Positions 48,101 to 58,661 of a DNA stretch of 64,000 nt are shown piece by piece; within the stretch, counting starts at the first letter, position 1; each line of letters opens with the position of its first letter. The DNA lies in assembly GCA_020310875.1 (NCBI GenBank), contig CM035420.1:188639880-188703879 (forward strand). Reading direction: 5' to 3'. This DNA is from Ceratopteris richardii (taxonomy: Eukaryota > Streptophyta > Polypodiopsida > Polypodiales > Pteridaceae). The notes under the pieces are model-generated. The model was not told the origin of the DNA. It saw only the letters and a program-made list of their open reading frames with translations, and made no database searches. The translations under genes were made by a program, and so were the position numbers.

Positions 48101-49360
48101 GTGCTGGACTTACGGCAGCAGATCGCAGAATTAAAACTGAAGTTGATGCAGTACGAACGACCCCCTTCCCCACCAGAGCAACCGTCAGAAGAAGAAGCTG
48201 TTACCATCCCAGTGGAGGAAGCATTCGACGACGACTACGAGCCTCAACCACTTCCAGGAGGACGCGTAACAGAAGAAGGTCAAGATACCTATGAGGAACC
48301 CCCATTGGCATGGATGAAACAAGTAGAGGAGATGGGGAAAACTCATCAGGAGCGGATATCCACTCAGATGCTGGCAATGACGGCCATTGAGGACACCATC
48401 CTTCACTCAGAATACTTCAGGCACCTCGCTCCTAGACGCCTGATCACTAGTTCAGAACTGCAATACAAGCCCTATTTTGTATTGTTGGCTGACTACAATG
48501 CAGAAATCAAACGAGTCACCAACAAGTGCCCAACATTTGCCACACAGTTCGAACCAGAAGACATACCAGAAGCGGCACGAAAAGGGGCCATATTCCAACC
48601 AACGTGGAGGCAAAAGTTACTCGAAACTTACCCAGAAATGCTTCGAACATGGGATCATGCTCCCATGCATTTGAAGTACAATCCGTGTTTTGGGCCAGTG
48701 CAAAGACGCAGATCATGGAAAGCTTTTGCCATCAAGGTTCAGAATAACGCAAACTGTAAAGAATGGCTCAACTACCCCGCTATCGCCCCCCCAACCGGTA
48801 CTCCTACAGTGTCATACATGATTGCAACCATCAGACATTGGATACCACGCCTCCACCCTATGCCAGATGTCGCTGCACAGATGATGCTCAAGATCCTCGA
48901 CATGATGCAGGTCGTACTCAAAACTTTTCGCAATGTATGCCGTATTCAACCTCCTATTCCAGGGTTTATCAATGGTAACTACGACCTGCTATATGATATG
49001 AGCACAACCCCGAGCATACGAGTGGCTTACGCATGGCATGCACGCATAAGATATCTCCCTGCCTGCTACAAGCAAACATTTGACGACATGTTCACCACGG
49101 GGTTTTGGGAAGCACATTCAGAGGTATTTGCGCCACGGCCTACGCATCTACTCCATCTCTTTGCATGTGAGCAAACGATGCACTCCGAGCTTTACACGAT
49201 GCCACAACCTGACATACCTGGTACAGTGGATTGGGAGGCCTTGCAACGAGATCTAATCAGAGGTTTAAAAATCAAAGAACACGAAGTGGCAACCGACCTT
49301 CTGCAAAAATACATTGATCAAACGGCGGAAAAGAGGTCTGTCAGAGGCGACAGACCCTAG
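45134..49360 (+). CDS. ORF3 of EY: 1408-residue coiled-coil protein of unknown function
   Basis: A single open frame from ATG 45134 (MATEAGTSSQAG) to a stop at 49358-49360, right at the polypurine tract. It lies 230 bp after pol in the same orientation. N-terminal globular region, residues about 20-320, with SHWFNEMPG, LPKPDFLRCYYL, HFAFPAQDRFTQPHKKIW and GCCALTRIIYRCLAYDVP. Then a Ser/Thr/Pro-rich linker, about 320-790. Coiled coil, about 790-1000, rich in L, E, Q, K (NMALLRRHLAAAQEENRRLQ). C-terminal globular region, about 1110-1390 (SSELQYKPYFVLLADYNAE, HLKYNPCFGPVQRRRSWKAF). No signal peptide or membrane segment is seen, which argues against an envelope protein. The N-terminal part may relate to the 'putative plant transposon protein' domain seen in Athila-type elements; that is from memory and unverified. 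E2 and E3 hold decayed homologues. Confidence 0.9.
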   Translation: MATEAGTSSQAGSGAPINWDAMPVEAPPTARPEEFLNVRRIPIPDPPSGLTERVKGHSHWFNEMPGDLGDADHIWESKMECGGVWWTFQFFSREFEALQNAAPLQEIWRKAGLQTYFSAALPKPDFLRCYYLIATMKPTGDKDHSGTFWVPSLSNLEEMRKFELNVTLIREALQMYGTHVPSDRDPLIPESMKSNRVKKLKDMCALTPNIAIPLRMCLQHFAFPAQDRFTQPHKKIWYGLYLAETGSLPIKMPVWILDQVYEAGKRGVRKPTLHGCCALTRIIYRCLAYDVPVARALKYAHLELFKGRKSGSQPAKRMRGSLSQVLIPPATTTEVSPREEAPVAPITIHLQESQPREVVQPTPSAPPLPTDAEFAAMATFTEDQNFDFETFLQTAHLSDSEGCPDNIDPGTSTQREQARGEISSVQELGVTQPPQSPNTQAQEQAPRNNPEESEDETPAYTAQLKRLYQTIKQVQRRHKMSEEANRALVNQMLQSEHIDPHFVESLNLLADTCGISEALRTLVYQENPAYDQRRIDTRPRQGKMIQMEVSTALATSTSEDVHMISPRHNDELEEVTHAPSPPSSPIPPSEPLSTYLSTQPFSSYSETIVHTPVSTLLPSPSSISVTQIFEPQLGHPSFLHAFGQPSVTSQTLSLPLPSTLPFPPSQTIPTPSLVTASGTTLITQPSLWTQFVNILRQVEEHKKKSLPQSHFPTFTATTITPPTIPVFTFHESHSLMSDPMDISPSAGSPTTTVPTTPSQVITLTSPLPHTVGTTSTFPTPTSQPPASSTSFSLALDTMLEAATQLKQEYTLLEENNKGLCTLTATLQERVNALEFIHTESQSKIFALEQVNAQLKAEHMEESKAMEEQLHDQMGRNARLQRNMALLRRHLAAAQEENRRLQQQNQENLEAAMENTPGAPIDPVKFQAVPSESIQQILETYANLLEAHDQLADQLKDLQRPQESTPHRQEHKEMTDATTSTEPEHSTPNDVLDLRQQIAELKLKLMQYERPPSPPEQPSEEEAVTIPVEEAFDDDYEPQPLPGGRVTEEGQDTYEEPPLAWMKQVEEMGKTHQERISTQMLAMTAIEDTILHSEYFRHLAPRRLITSSELQYKPYFVLLADYNAEIKRVTNKCPTFATQFEPEDIPEAARKGAIFQPTWRQKLLETYPEMLRTWDHAPMHLKYNPCFGPVQRRRSWKAFAIKVQNNANCKEWLNYPAIAPPTGTPTVSYMIATIRHWIPRLHPMPDVAAQMMLKILDMMQVVLKTFRNVCRIQPPIPGFINGNYDLLYDMSTTPSIRVAYAWHARIRYLPACYKQTFDDMFTTGFWEAHSEVFAPRPTHLLHLFACEQTMHSELYTMPQPDIPGTVDWEALQRDLIRGLKIKEHEVATDLLQKYIDQTAEKRSVRGDRP

Positions 49361-49371
49361 GGGGGGAAGAG
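49361..49371 (+). other. Polypurine tract of EY
   Basis: GGGGGGAAGAG directly before the 3' LTR and directly after the ORF3 stop; the site where second-strand synthesis is primed. Confidence 0.9.
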
Positions 49372-49951
49372 TGTTGACAGGATGCGGGAAGAAGCAAGTA
49401 TGGACACACATGCAGATCTAGCACTGAGGCTACCCTTCATTTTTTTTCAAAAACCCCAACATCATTCTAAAGTGATTCTCATCACTACAAACCCTTGTAA
49501 ATATCATTTCACCTTTTTGTAGCTCCATTTTGTACAAGCCGAGGAGTCCTCGAGCTTGGGGAGCCTTAGATGTAGTTGCCTGCCAATTTTCATAATTTTT
49601 AGCTCTCGTTTGGGCCCTCAAATAAGCCCCGGAACCTAATTTTTAACTAGGCCGGACACTAAGTCTGAACAGGGCCGAAGCTAGTCAAAAACTATAAATA
49701 GAGCTAGAGAGCTCATTTTTGGGCTAGCTTCTTGTAGATTGAGCTTGTATGAGAACTTTCTTGCAATAGAAGTGATTCCATTGTCTTACTCTCTTTGTTC
49801 TTACGGTGTGTGCGCGTGTGTGTGTATGTGTGTGCATGCTTGTGTGCTTCTCACTCACGCACTTGTGCTTCCACTTGCTCGTGGTCTTCATACCATCCTC
49901 ATGTCTTCCCGGATTGACATTAAAGGAGGTGCTACTCATCACTGAGCTACA
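49372..49951 (+). repeat. 3' LTR of EY
   Basis: 580 bp, beginning TGTTGACAGG directly after the polypurine tract and ending GAGCTACA directly before the target duplication. Confidence 0.97.
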
Positions 49952-49956
49952 ACCCA
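49952..49956. other. Target site duplication, right copy, of EY
   Basis: ACCCA directly after the right LTR, identical to 33171-33175. The flanks on both sides are the leader of E2. Confidence 0.95.
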
Positions 49957-49970
49957 TTTATTTTTATGGA

Positions 49971-50575
49971 TGGTGTCTGTCACGATAGACACTGGCTATT
50001 GTGTGGGGCTTTCTGTCGCGATAGACGGTCTCTATCGTGGGTCTTTGTCTATTGCGATAGATGGGTGTCTATCACGATAGACGCTATTTGTCGTCTGTCA
50101 TGTCCTGTCTGTCACAATAGACGAGGCCTATCGTCCGTCCTGGTTTGGTCTATCACGATAGACGGGGTCTATCGTGGGTCTCTATCTGGCGCGATAGATG
50201 GGTGTCTGTCACGATAGACTGAGTATGTCGTCTATCGTCGGCCTGTTTGTCACGATAGAAGGTGTCTGTCATGATAGACGAGGTCTATCGTTTGTCGTGG
50301 TTTGGTCTGTCGTGATAGACGATGTCTGTCATGATAGACTGAGTCTGTCGTTTGTCGTGGGCTCTCTCTGTCGCGATAGACGGTGCCTGTCGTGATAGAC
50401 GGCCTCTGTCGTGGGGTGCTGTCTATCGCGATAGACGGTGTCTGTCACGATAGACTGAAAAAACACAATTTTTTTTTTAAACTTCTAATGATTTGGAGTG
50501 CTCTAATGGTGTAGGTTATCGTGCCAAGCATGCATTCAAAAAATGCTAAGTTTTTCTATCTGTCGTGATAGACAT
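49971..50575. repeat. Leader array of E2, palindromic GTCTATCGCGATAGAC type
   Basis: Some 20-25 units of the 16-bp palindrome and its C/T variants (TGTCACGATAGAC, TATCGTCTATCG) with irregular linkers. It is the same type as in E1. EY sits at its left edge, 14 bases from the first unit. A last isolated unit lies near 50560. Confidence 0.9.
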
Positions 50576-50941
50576 AGGTCATCATCTCGGGACTTGTGCA
50601 GAGTTTTCTCGTACCTGTGCAATCTGCTAGAGATGGTGGTACAGCTAGAACTTGCAGCAAAAGATCAAAAAACACACAAAAACAGATAGCATGCAAGCTC
50701 TCTCTCGCTCTCTCTCACAAGTGAAATGAGAAGAATGAGGTGGGGAGTGGAATATGACCAGAAAACTGAAATTTTTGTGAAGATGGAGATGGAGATGGGA
50801 GATGGTGAGGATGATGATGGTGATGATAGTGATGCAAAAAACTAGAAAAAATGAAGAAAAATAAGGACAAACGGATATTACCTATGACTCCAATGTCTCA
50901 ACTCTACGCCTTACCATCACACGCTCGTCCTCGAAGATCTC

Positions 50942-50959
50942 TCCCCGGCAACGGTGCCA
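50942..50959 (-). other. Primer binding site of E2 (tRNA-Asp)
   Basis: The minus strand reads TGGCACCGTTGCCGGGGA, one mismatch from the tRNA-Asp complement. It is 7 bases from the LTR. Confidence 0.88.
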
Positions 50960-50966
50960 AATTTGG

Positions 50967-51577
50967 TGTCACTCTAGCACAATGGCAAGTACCAACCTGA
51001 GGAGATCCACCTTATAATTGTCAATCCGTGGAGACATGAGGACCAGTATGAAGACTATGAGCAAGTGATGGCATAAGTGTGTTAGTGAGAAGCACACAAA
51101 CATGCACACACATACACACACACGCGCACACAAGGAACTAACAAGGAGAGGAACAATGGAGTTCTTTGCATTAGTCAAAAAGTCTCTTACATAAGCTCAA
51201 ATCACTAACAATCCAACCCCAAAAATGAGCTCTCTAGCTCTTTTTATAGTTTTTTGACTAGCTTTGGCCTTGTCCTGACCTAGTGTCCAGCCTAGTTAAA
51301 AAGTAGGTTCTAGAGCCTATTTGAGGGCTCAAACGGAGTCTAAAAATTATGAAAATTGGTATGTAGTTAATTCTAATACTCCTCAAGCTCGAGGACTCCT
51401 CGGCTTGAACAAAATGGACTCTATTCTACCAAAAACGGGATTTACAATGTGTGTGTAGTGATGAAAATCACTTGAGGTGGAAATTGTTTATGAAAAAAAT
51501 GATTGGGTCTTGTTTCCGTATTGTGCATGATTATTCCTTTGTGCATGTATGCTCTTCTTATGACTTGTATGCCAACA
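50967..51577 (-). repeat. 5' LTR of E2
   Basis: The minus strand begins TGTTGGCATACAAG and ends CTAGAGTGACA; 611 bp. It shares the palindromic block (51390-51402), TATA-like site and TG-rich tract with EY but has a different 5' part. It abuts E4 gag sequence at 51578. Confidence 0.88.
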
Positions 51578-54500
51578 GATGTCCTATAACATGGAGAGAC
51601 CAGTAGGTAGTTCAGAAGTGGCATGCCTAGAAAAGACACAAGGACCTTACAAGACTCAATTGGAATATATCAAGACCAATCATCTAGGTGCTCACATCTA
51701 CGAAGACGGCTTGAGAAGGTCTATGGTCCAGATTAAAAACCCAGATCAACCCCATGGACTAGAACATCCAGTAGTCAAGTTCGAAAATGGAGCGTATCTA
51801 GATAAAGAAGGAACGATTTATGTGGTCACCACCCTTCCAGACAGGACAGATGAGTTCGGCAATGTGATCGTAGAGGCAGACATGGGCGACATAGAGCAAG
51901 GAAACTTAGGAAAAGAGCCAAAAACCCCTCGAGGCAAGTCAATTCTGATGAGAATAATCACTCTAGAGTGGGTTCCCCAAGACAATAGGAGCATAGATTT
52001 ACTCGTAAATCAAGAGATGAATGAGGCTTTTTGGAGGTATAAGCCTCAAAAGCCTAATGAAGTGGGAGCACTTACTATCTATGAATTCAAGGATCCTGAC
52101 AACCTAGGCAAAGTGACCTACTTAGATGATGCTTCCGAGAGGATCTTTGTGGTTTCAGAGCATGGGAGACATGCCTACACTTGGAAGGGTGAATTTATTT
52201 TTTCCCAACCAAGATCTAATGTCTCCTATAGTCATCAAGGAGCTGGGACCTCCCAAGCTCATGGAGCTCATAGGGATAGAAGTAGAGACAGGCCAGAAGT
52301 AAGTTTTGCCAACCCCCTAGGAAGAGAAAGAATGAGAACAAAAATAGATAGAGAAGAAACTGAGAGACCTAGAGCCCCAAGAAACCAAAGAAATGCTGAT
52401 GATTTCCCTTTGCTAAGGCTGAGAGAACACACAAGGACCCTGAGGCCAACCTAGTTGGTGAAGTCCATGAAGAATTACTTCGATGGCACCGGAGATCCTT
52501 ACAATCATGTGGCAGAATTTAGGCAATTCTTGAGAGCTGAACAAGTTGAGGATCTATTCACGCAGTACAATGCTTTTGGCCTAACCCTTAGAAACACAGC
52601 TCTTACGTGGTTTCAACCACTACATGAGGCAGTTTAGGAGCATAGACCAACTTTTAGAAGCTTTCGTCACTGAGTTCGTGGCATACGGCATAATACTTCC
52701 TCCCTGATTGATCGCTTCAAGCAAACACCTCAAGAGACAGTCAGACTGGCAGGAAGATGGTTTAGGCAATACCTAGAGAGGTGCCCGGTGCCTGAGTTAC
52801 CCACACCAGCCAAACAGGTGGCTTTGTTCATAGATGGATTGCTGAGTACCAAGCTCAGATCATATGTGTATCTGAAGGACCCCATAACCATAGAAGAATG
52901 TGTACACATGTGCATAGATATTGAGGATAATCTAGGAGAGGAGCTGGAGCTGTCAAAAGTCTACAAGGATTCAGATAGCTCTAGCAGCCTCACTTCCAGT
53001 CAATCCACATCTATCGAGGACCTTGCAGAAAAGGTAGCTCAAAAACTAGGTGTCTCTAGCAAACAAATTCCAAGGTTTGTCCCAGCTAAGCGGTGCTATA
53101 CGTGTGGAGGTGACCATATGGCGAGTGTATGTCCCATTATGGCTCAACCCCAAGTGAATCCTAGTAGCCAGTACTACACCATCGAGCGAAGGTATACCAA
53201 CCACACCGCACAAGACTGCCCTTATAACAAACAAACTGCAGGCAAAATTACCCTCAGCCATATCCACAACAGGGTAGATTCCAAACCCAGTACCCCCCAC
53301 AGCAGTATGGTAGACCCCAACAATCCTACCAACCACCCTATCAAGGGCAGCAGAGACCTCAACCAATCCTAATGCAACAAGCCCCTACTCCAACCAATGT
53401 GATTCTAGTGAAATATGCATCTGCAGAAGAAAATCTGAACAGACCATAGTCCTAGTAACACCATTACTATCAGAAAGTGATGCAAGTGATCATAGTTTTG
53501 ACTCCACACATATTGATAGCCCGCAGGCTTACTACATGCAGTCACCCGAGCATAATGAGTCGTACTATTATGAAGAACCCATTGAATCTAGTTGGGAGCC
53601 AGATTATACGAATGTCATGTACGCAAACCCCAACTCTAGACCTCAGCCTAGGCAGATAAGACCTCCATTTCCTAGGGGTCCATGCTTTGGATGTTAGGGA
53701 GATCACCTCATTCGTGATTGCCCTCTACTGGCACCTACACAAACCCAATCTATGACAATTCAAGGCTTTTGCCCATATTGTGGAAAAGAGCATTTGTTAT
53801 GAGAGTGTCCCAAGAACCCCATCAACATGCCAAAAATCTCTCCAATCAATGTTATTGGGTTAGTAGTAGACTCTACAGGAAGTGTAACTTCCACAGCCCC
53901 AATGAATGTGGTCACTAGAGCTCAAGCTTTGCAGCAAAATCAAGGTGTAGGGTAGGAAAACACTTCTGAGGTTAGCGAGATAGAGAGTATAACCAAGAAA
54001 AGGACAAGAGCTTTGAGAGATAGCCGGGAGAGAATGAAAAGGCAATGGTCACAGAAAATGAGCGAACTCGAGGAAAGCTTGAGAGAAACAAAAGCAAAGA
54101 TAAGTGAACTCACATCTCAAACTCACTCTCACACTACCCCACCACCACCATTTTCATCTCCCTCCAATCCATCACCTTCCATTCCCCAACCTTCTAATCC
54201 ACCACACATAACCCACCCACCACCCAAAGTAGGATCAGTCTTATCCCATCCCACTCCGGAGGATCTAGACATGATGCTTAAAGCATATCAAGCCAGAATC
54301 CAAGAAGGGCCAAATGTGACAGATCATGACAACTGTTACCCTAGAGCAGATCTGGAGATAGAGAGAACAAAACTTTGTGCTAAGATTGTAGAATTGGTGC
54401 AAGCCTTTTTTGAGGCCAGTCGCTCATTCCATGGCTCTAGCTCCACTAGAACACCATTGCATTTTGACGGTCTATTAGATAGATTGGAGAGGTTACTTGC

Positions 54501-57500
54501 CAAGTCTGGAAAAGGAGCCATCTCACAGTCTAAAGAGAGTGCAAGTGATAGAATAAGCATTCCTTCCCAGGAAGCTTATGTGCCTAACTCCACTGAACCA
54601 AACACCTCTTCTTCTATGAATCGGTATTCATCAGAATTCCTACGAGAGATTTAAGAAGAGAATGGGCTAAAGAAAGTGAAGACCCGCCTCCAATTGAACT
54701 TGTGGATGACACACACGATCAATTCCCACAAGACATTCCTTCCATTTATGGAGAGAAGGAGAGTGCCCAATCTCATGAGAGGTTAGACTTTGAGTCTAAT
54801 TCCTTACAAGAACTACCCCATTTCACAGGTCCATGGGAAGCTAAGTCAACTTGCATGAGAGCACCCACAGTCATGATAAGAAATGAAGATTCGATCATAC
54901 CTAGGAATACGGAGGTAGTAAAGAACACTAAAGTGCAGTGCAACCTCACTTTAGAAGAGCTACTCAAGGTTAAGCCTGAATTGTGGAAGCATGTAGCCAA
55001 ACAAGTATGAGACGTAGCAAAATCTTGTTCCCAGGTAGGATCTCATAGAACAATGCCAGAAATACCATTGGATAAGATAGGAGACATGACCGAAGGAGAA
55101 GAAGGAAACACCTATCTTCCCATTACCCATCAGGGATACACAACCAAAGCAATTTTTGACTCAGGTGCAGGAGTTGCAATTGCTACCACTTCCCTATGGA
55201 AGCATTGGGGCAAGCCAACACTCAGGCCAACAAGAATGAAATTGTAGATGGCTGATGGTCACATAGAGAGACCCTTAGGATTACTAGAAGGAATAACTCT
55301 CACTACATGTCGTGTTGAGTTCGAGCATACTTTTGCTATATGCAACTTTAGCAAAAATCAGGCCTACGAGATGATTTTGGGAAGACCATTCATGCAACAG
55401 TTGCAAGTGGTACAAGATTGGGGAACCAATTCCTTGTATTTGCAACACCTAGGTGTTAAGACCAAAGTCAATCTCAAGGATTACTCTCATAGAGACAACC
55501 TATTCAATGGAATCCCATCCATAGTGCCAAGGATGACACGGAGTCAGTGCACTCCATAGGATCAGGATCCTCATGGATGCATGAAGACACTCACTTGTGG
55601 ATGTGTAAAGTAGCAATAGAAGAGGAGAAGAGAGAAAAAGCCAGAGAGATAGATGCGAAGGAAACCCATAGATCAATTCAAGACCCAGCCTATGCACCTG
55701 TAGTATTTCTTGATGAAGAATTTGAACCTCACGACTGGGCGGAAATTCTAGCAACAATGGATGTATCCATCAATGAAGAACAATGGACGCCCCACTGTGA
55801 TGAAGAGGGCTATGACATTTCAGTCTTCTCAATAGAGCCAATCATGTGTGATTCGGTTATTGAAGAATGTGAACCTAGCACTGATGCATTTGAGGATGCA
55901 AGTGACTCCGATCTTGAGTCAATCATTATGGACCCACCTTTTGCATCAGATGAAGAATACTTCTATGAAGTAGAATCTCACCTTGAGAGACACGAGGAAG
56001 GTATGAATGAGGTGAGATTAACCACACAAGTGACCACCAAGAGTGAAGGAAAGAAAAGAAAGAAGAAAGAAGTCACACCAGAGGAAGAAGAATCTCTATT
56101 CGAGGTCCCTGAAAATTTTAAGAAGTATGAGATAGAAGACAGGAGAGTCATGATAAGAATGCCTAAACGTGATGCTCAAGCGGGCGAGGCCTATGATAAT
56201 AAAGAAACCACGAAGAAAATTGTGGTAACCATAGAAGAAGGAGAGGAGAGATGCACATACATTGGACATGACCTTACTCAAGAAGAAGAGCAAGTGTTGA
56301 TAGCTTTGCTGAGAGAGTACAGAGATGTATTCGCTTGGAGCTATAAGGACCTGAAAGGTGTAGACCCTGACATATGCTCACACATGATCCCCATGACCTC
56401 AGACGCTAGACCCTCTAAACAGAAGCCATACACATACAATGACAACTATGCCGCCAAGATCAAAGAAGAGATAGATCGCTTGGTTGAAGCTGGATTTATC
56501 TATGAAATCGAGCACACTGAATGGGTATCCCCCATTGTAGTGGTGCCCAAAAAGAATGGCAAATTACGTGTGTGCATTAACTTGAAGAAGGTTAACGCAG
56601 CCACTATCAGAGATAGCTATCTGCTTCCTATCAGTGAGCATCTATTAGAAAGGGTAGCAGACAAGGAAGTGTACAGCTTCCTAGATGGGTTCTCTGGTTA
56701 CAATCAAGTAGCCATTGCACCAGAAGATCAGCATAAGACAACTTTTGCCACAGAGTGGGGCATATTTTCTTTTCGGGTATTGCCATTCGGTCTAACCAAT
56801 GCACCTGCAACCTTCCAGAGACTGTTGTGCCATGTGTTTAAAGAGTCCCTGAGGAAGAATTTGGAAGTCTATGTTGATGACCTTTGTGCTCATTCCAACA
56901 TCAGACAGACACATATACCTGAACTCAAGCAAATCTTTGGCAAGTGTAGAGACTATCAAGTCTACGTGAACCCAGAAAAGTGTGTTTTCATGGTCAGGCA
57001 AGGCAAGATTCTAGGACACATAGTCAAAGAACGGCATATCCACTCACGAAGAGAAAGTGAGAGCGATTACAGAACTACCTAGACCAAAGAATGTCAAGGA
57101 AGTGCAAGCCTTGATGGGGCATTGTGGCTATTACCGACGTTTTATACACATGATGCCATCATTGCAAAGCCTCTGTATGGACTTTCAACCAATTTTGAGT
57201 GGACTGATGAATGTGAGAATTCCTTCAATGAACTTAAACGGAGATTATGTTCAGCACCAATCTTGACTACACTAGATTGGAACAAGCCATTTCATGTTCA
57301 TGTGGATGCATCCAATTATGCCATTGGATGTACAACCTACTGGTGAAGGTAATATGGATCTTCCAATTGCCTATGCTAGTAGACAGTTGAATGCAGCTGA
57401 ACGAAAGTATACGACCACCGAATGAGAAGGTTTAGGTATGGTATATGTGGTTAAAAAGTTTAAACACTATTTGCTTGCAAATAAGTTTAAATTTTTCACT

Positions 57501-57660
57501 GATCATCAGGCATTGCTATACTTGGTAAACAAGCCATGCAATACAGGTAGATTGGTAAGATGGTTCCTCCTACTTATGGAATATGACTTTGAGGTTGTGG
57601 TGAGGAAAGGCAAAACTCACTTGAGAGCATACCATCTCTCTAGGCTCACATCTAGAGAGG
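51578..57660 (+). mobile_element. E4: broken gypsy family copy, gag to RNase H
   Basis: Starts inside gag (MSYNMERPVGSS) where the E2 LTR abuts it. It runs through the gag zinc-knuckle region (53090-53810), first protease (DSGAGVAIATTS near 55150), acidic linker, reverse transcriptase (56440-57020, with YVDD near 56870) and RNase H (57130-57600), then stops at 57660 where the E5 LTR begins. Leader, 5' LTR, integrase and ORF3 are absent. The sequence is closest to E1 and E2. Broken, on the order of ten breaks. Confidence 0.92.
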
Positions 57661-58320
57661 TGTTGGAAGCAGTCAGAGGCACAGTCAGAGGCACAGACGA
57701 CATGGAAGCATGTAAAGACGGAGCAGGGAGCCAGTGGGATCATTTTTTCAAACAATTATGTTTTTATTACCTCTTCAAACATCCAACAGTGATTTTCATC
57801 ACTCTTGTGACATATGTAATATAGACAAAACCCCATTTTGTAATTCATAGCTCCATTTTGTGCAAGCCGAGGAGTCCTCGAGCTTGAGGAGCTTAGGTAG
57901 AATGCGCATACCAATTTTCGTTATTTTTAGACATCGTTTAACCTTCCAAATAGCCTCTAGGACCTATTTTTTAACTAGGCCGGTCACTAGATGTGAAACC
58001 GGTCAAAACTAGTCTAGAAACTATAAAAAGAGCTAGAGAGCTCATTTTTGAGGTTGGTTCATTTTGGTTAGTGTGAGCTTAGAGCTAGTTTGAGCTTGTA
58101 ATAGTGATCTTGAGCAATAGAACTAATTTCCCGCCTTCCATTGTGTCTTGCTTGTCTCTTCATTGTGTGTGTGTATGTGTGTGTGCATCTTTGTGCTTCT
58201 CACCTTCACTCTCACATCATCTCACGTTCACGATCTTCATATCACTCCTACCTCTCCCACGGATTGACATTAAGGAGGTGAAGCTTCTTACGTGGTTCTC
58301 ACCATTGTGCTAGAGCAACA
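57661..58320 (+). repeat. 5' LTR of E5
   Basis: Begins TGTTGGAAGCAGTCAG and ends CTAGAGCAACA; 660 bp. It has the shared palindromic block at 57868-57880, TATAAAAAG at 58022 and the TG-rich tract near 58165-58190. Confidence 0.9.
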
Positions 58321-58327
58321 CCAAATT

Positions 58328-58345
58328 TGGCGTCGTTGCCGGGGA
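58328..58345 (+). other. Primer binding site of E5 (tRNA-Asp)
   Basis: TGGCGTCGTTGCCGGGGA, one mismatch from the tRNA-Asp complement, 7 bases after the LTR. Confidence 0.9.
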
Positions 58346-58661
58346 TCGAGTCTAGGACGAATGTGTGATGGTAAGAGTATAGCAAGAAGTGGCGTTGGAA
58401 GGTAAAAATTTCAGTTTTTGTTGTTGTTTTTACTTAGTTTTTAGTGTTTTTCACCTTCCCCATACTCCATCTTCATCATCGCATCATCATCTTCATCTCC
58501 AAAAAAATCAGAAAATTCACCATATCCACCCATTCACCTCATTTCCCCTCATTTGTGCATGCGAGAGAGCGAGAGAGAACTTTTGTGCTTGTGTGTGCTT
58601 GTGTTTTCTTGAGTTTTCTTGCAGGTACAGAGCTCTAGTGCATCAAGAAAGCTTGGAAAAG

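Larger units (their letters stand above)
33176..49951 (+). mobile_element. EY: very young 16.8-kb Athila/Tat-like Ty3/gypsy element
   Basis: The element is 16,776 bp and bounded by LTRs of 581 and 580 bp with a perfect 5-bp target duplication. Order: LTR, tRNA-Asp primer site, leader of about 1.9 kb with a tandem array, gag, protease, reverse transcriptase, RNase H, two H2C2 modules, integrase, second protease-like domain, a separate 3' ORF, polypurine tract, LTR. Protease before reverse transcriptase and RNase H before integrase is Ty3/gypsy order. The primer and great length fit the Athila/Tat clade, though no tree was built. The LTRs differ by one substitution and one base in a T run. With a commonly used grass rate of 1.3e-8 per site per year, that is on the order of 0.1 million years or less. 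It looks almost whole, with about one break. Confidence 0.96.
20835..51577 (-). mobile_element. E2: Athila/Tat-like gypsy copy, split by insertion of EY
   Basis: The two parts are 20835-33175 and 49957-51577, about 14 kb when the inserted EY is left out. Minus-strand order: 5' LTR 50967-51577, primer site, leader array 49971-50575, the EY insertion, gag from 32352, first protease (LDSGAGVAIATTS region, 29937-30758), reverse transcriptase (29135-29761 and on to 28934), RNase H (28000-28818), H2C2 modules (27489-28013), integrase core (26860-27480), second protease-like domain (25896-26400) and the 3' ORF (20835-25017). The 3' end is cut off at the LINE fragment, so the 3' LTR is missing. Dead, with dozens of breaks; older than EY. 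Confidence 0.9.

Noticed and set aside
45134-49360. ORF3 as a retroviral envelope
   Set aside because: No signal peptide, no membrane-spanning segment and no surface/transmembrane layout; the coiled coil is internal and soluble-looking.
49971-50575. CRISPR-like look of short palindromic repeats with spacers
   Set aside because: Unit length and spacing are irregular, repeats vary, the context is a plant retrotransposon leader, and no cas-like genes are present.
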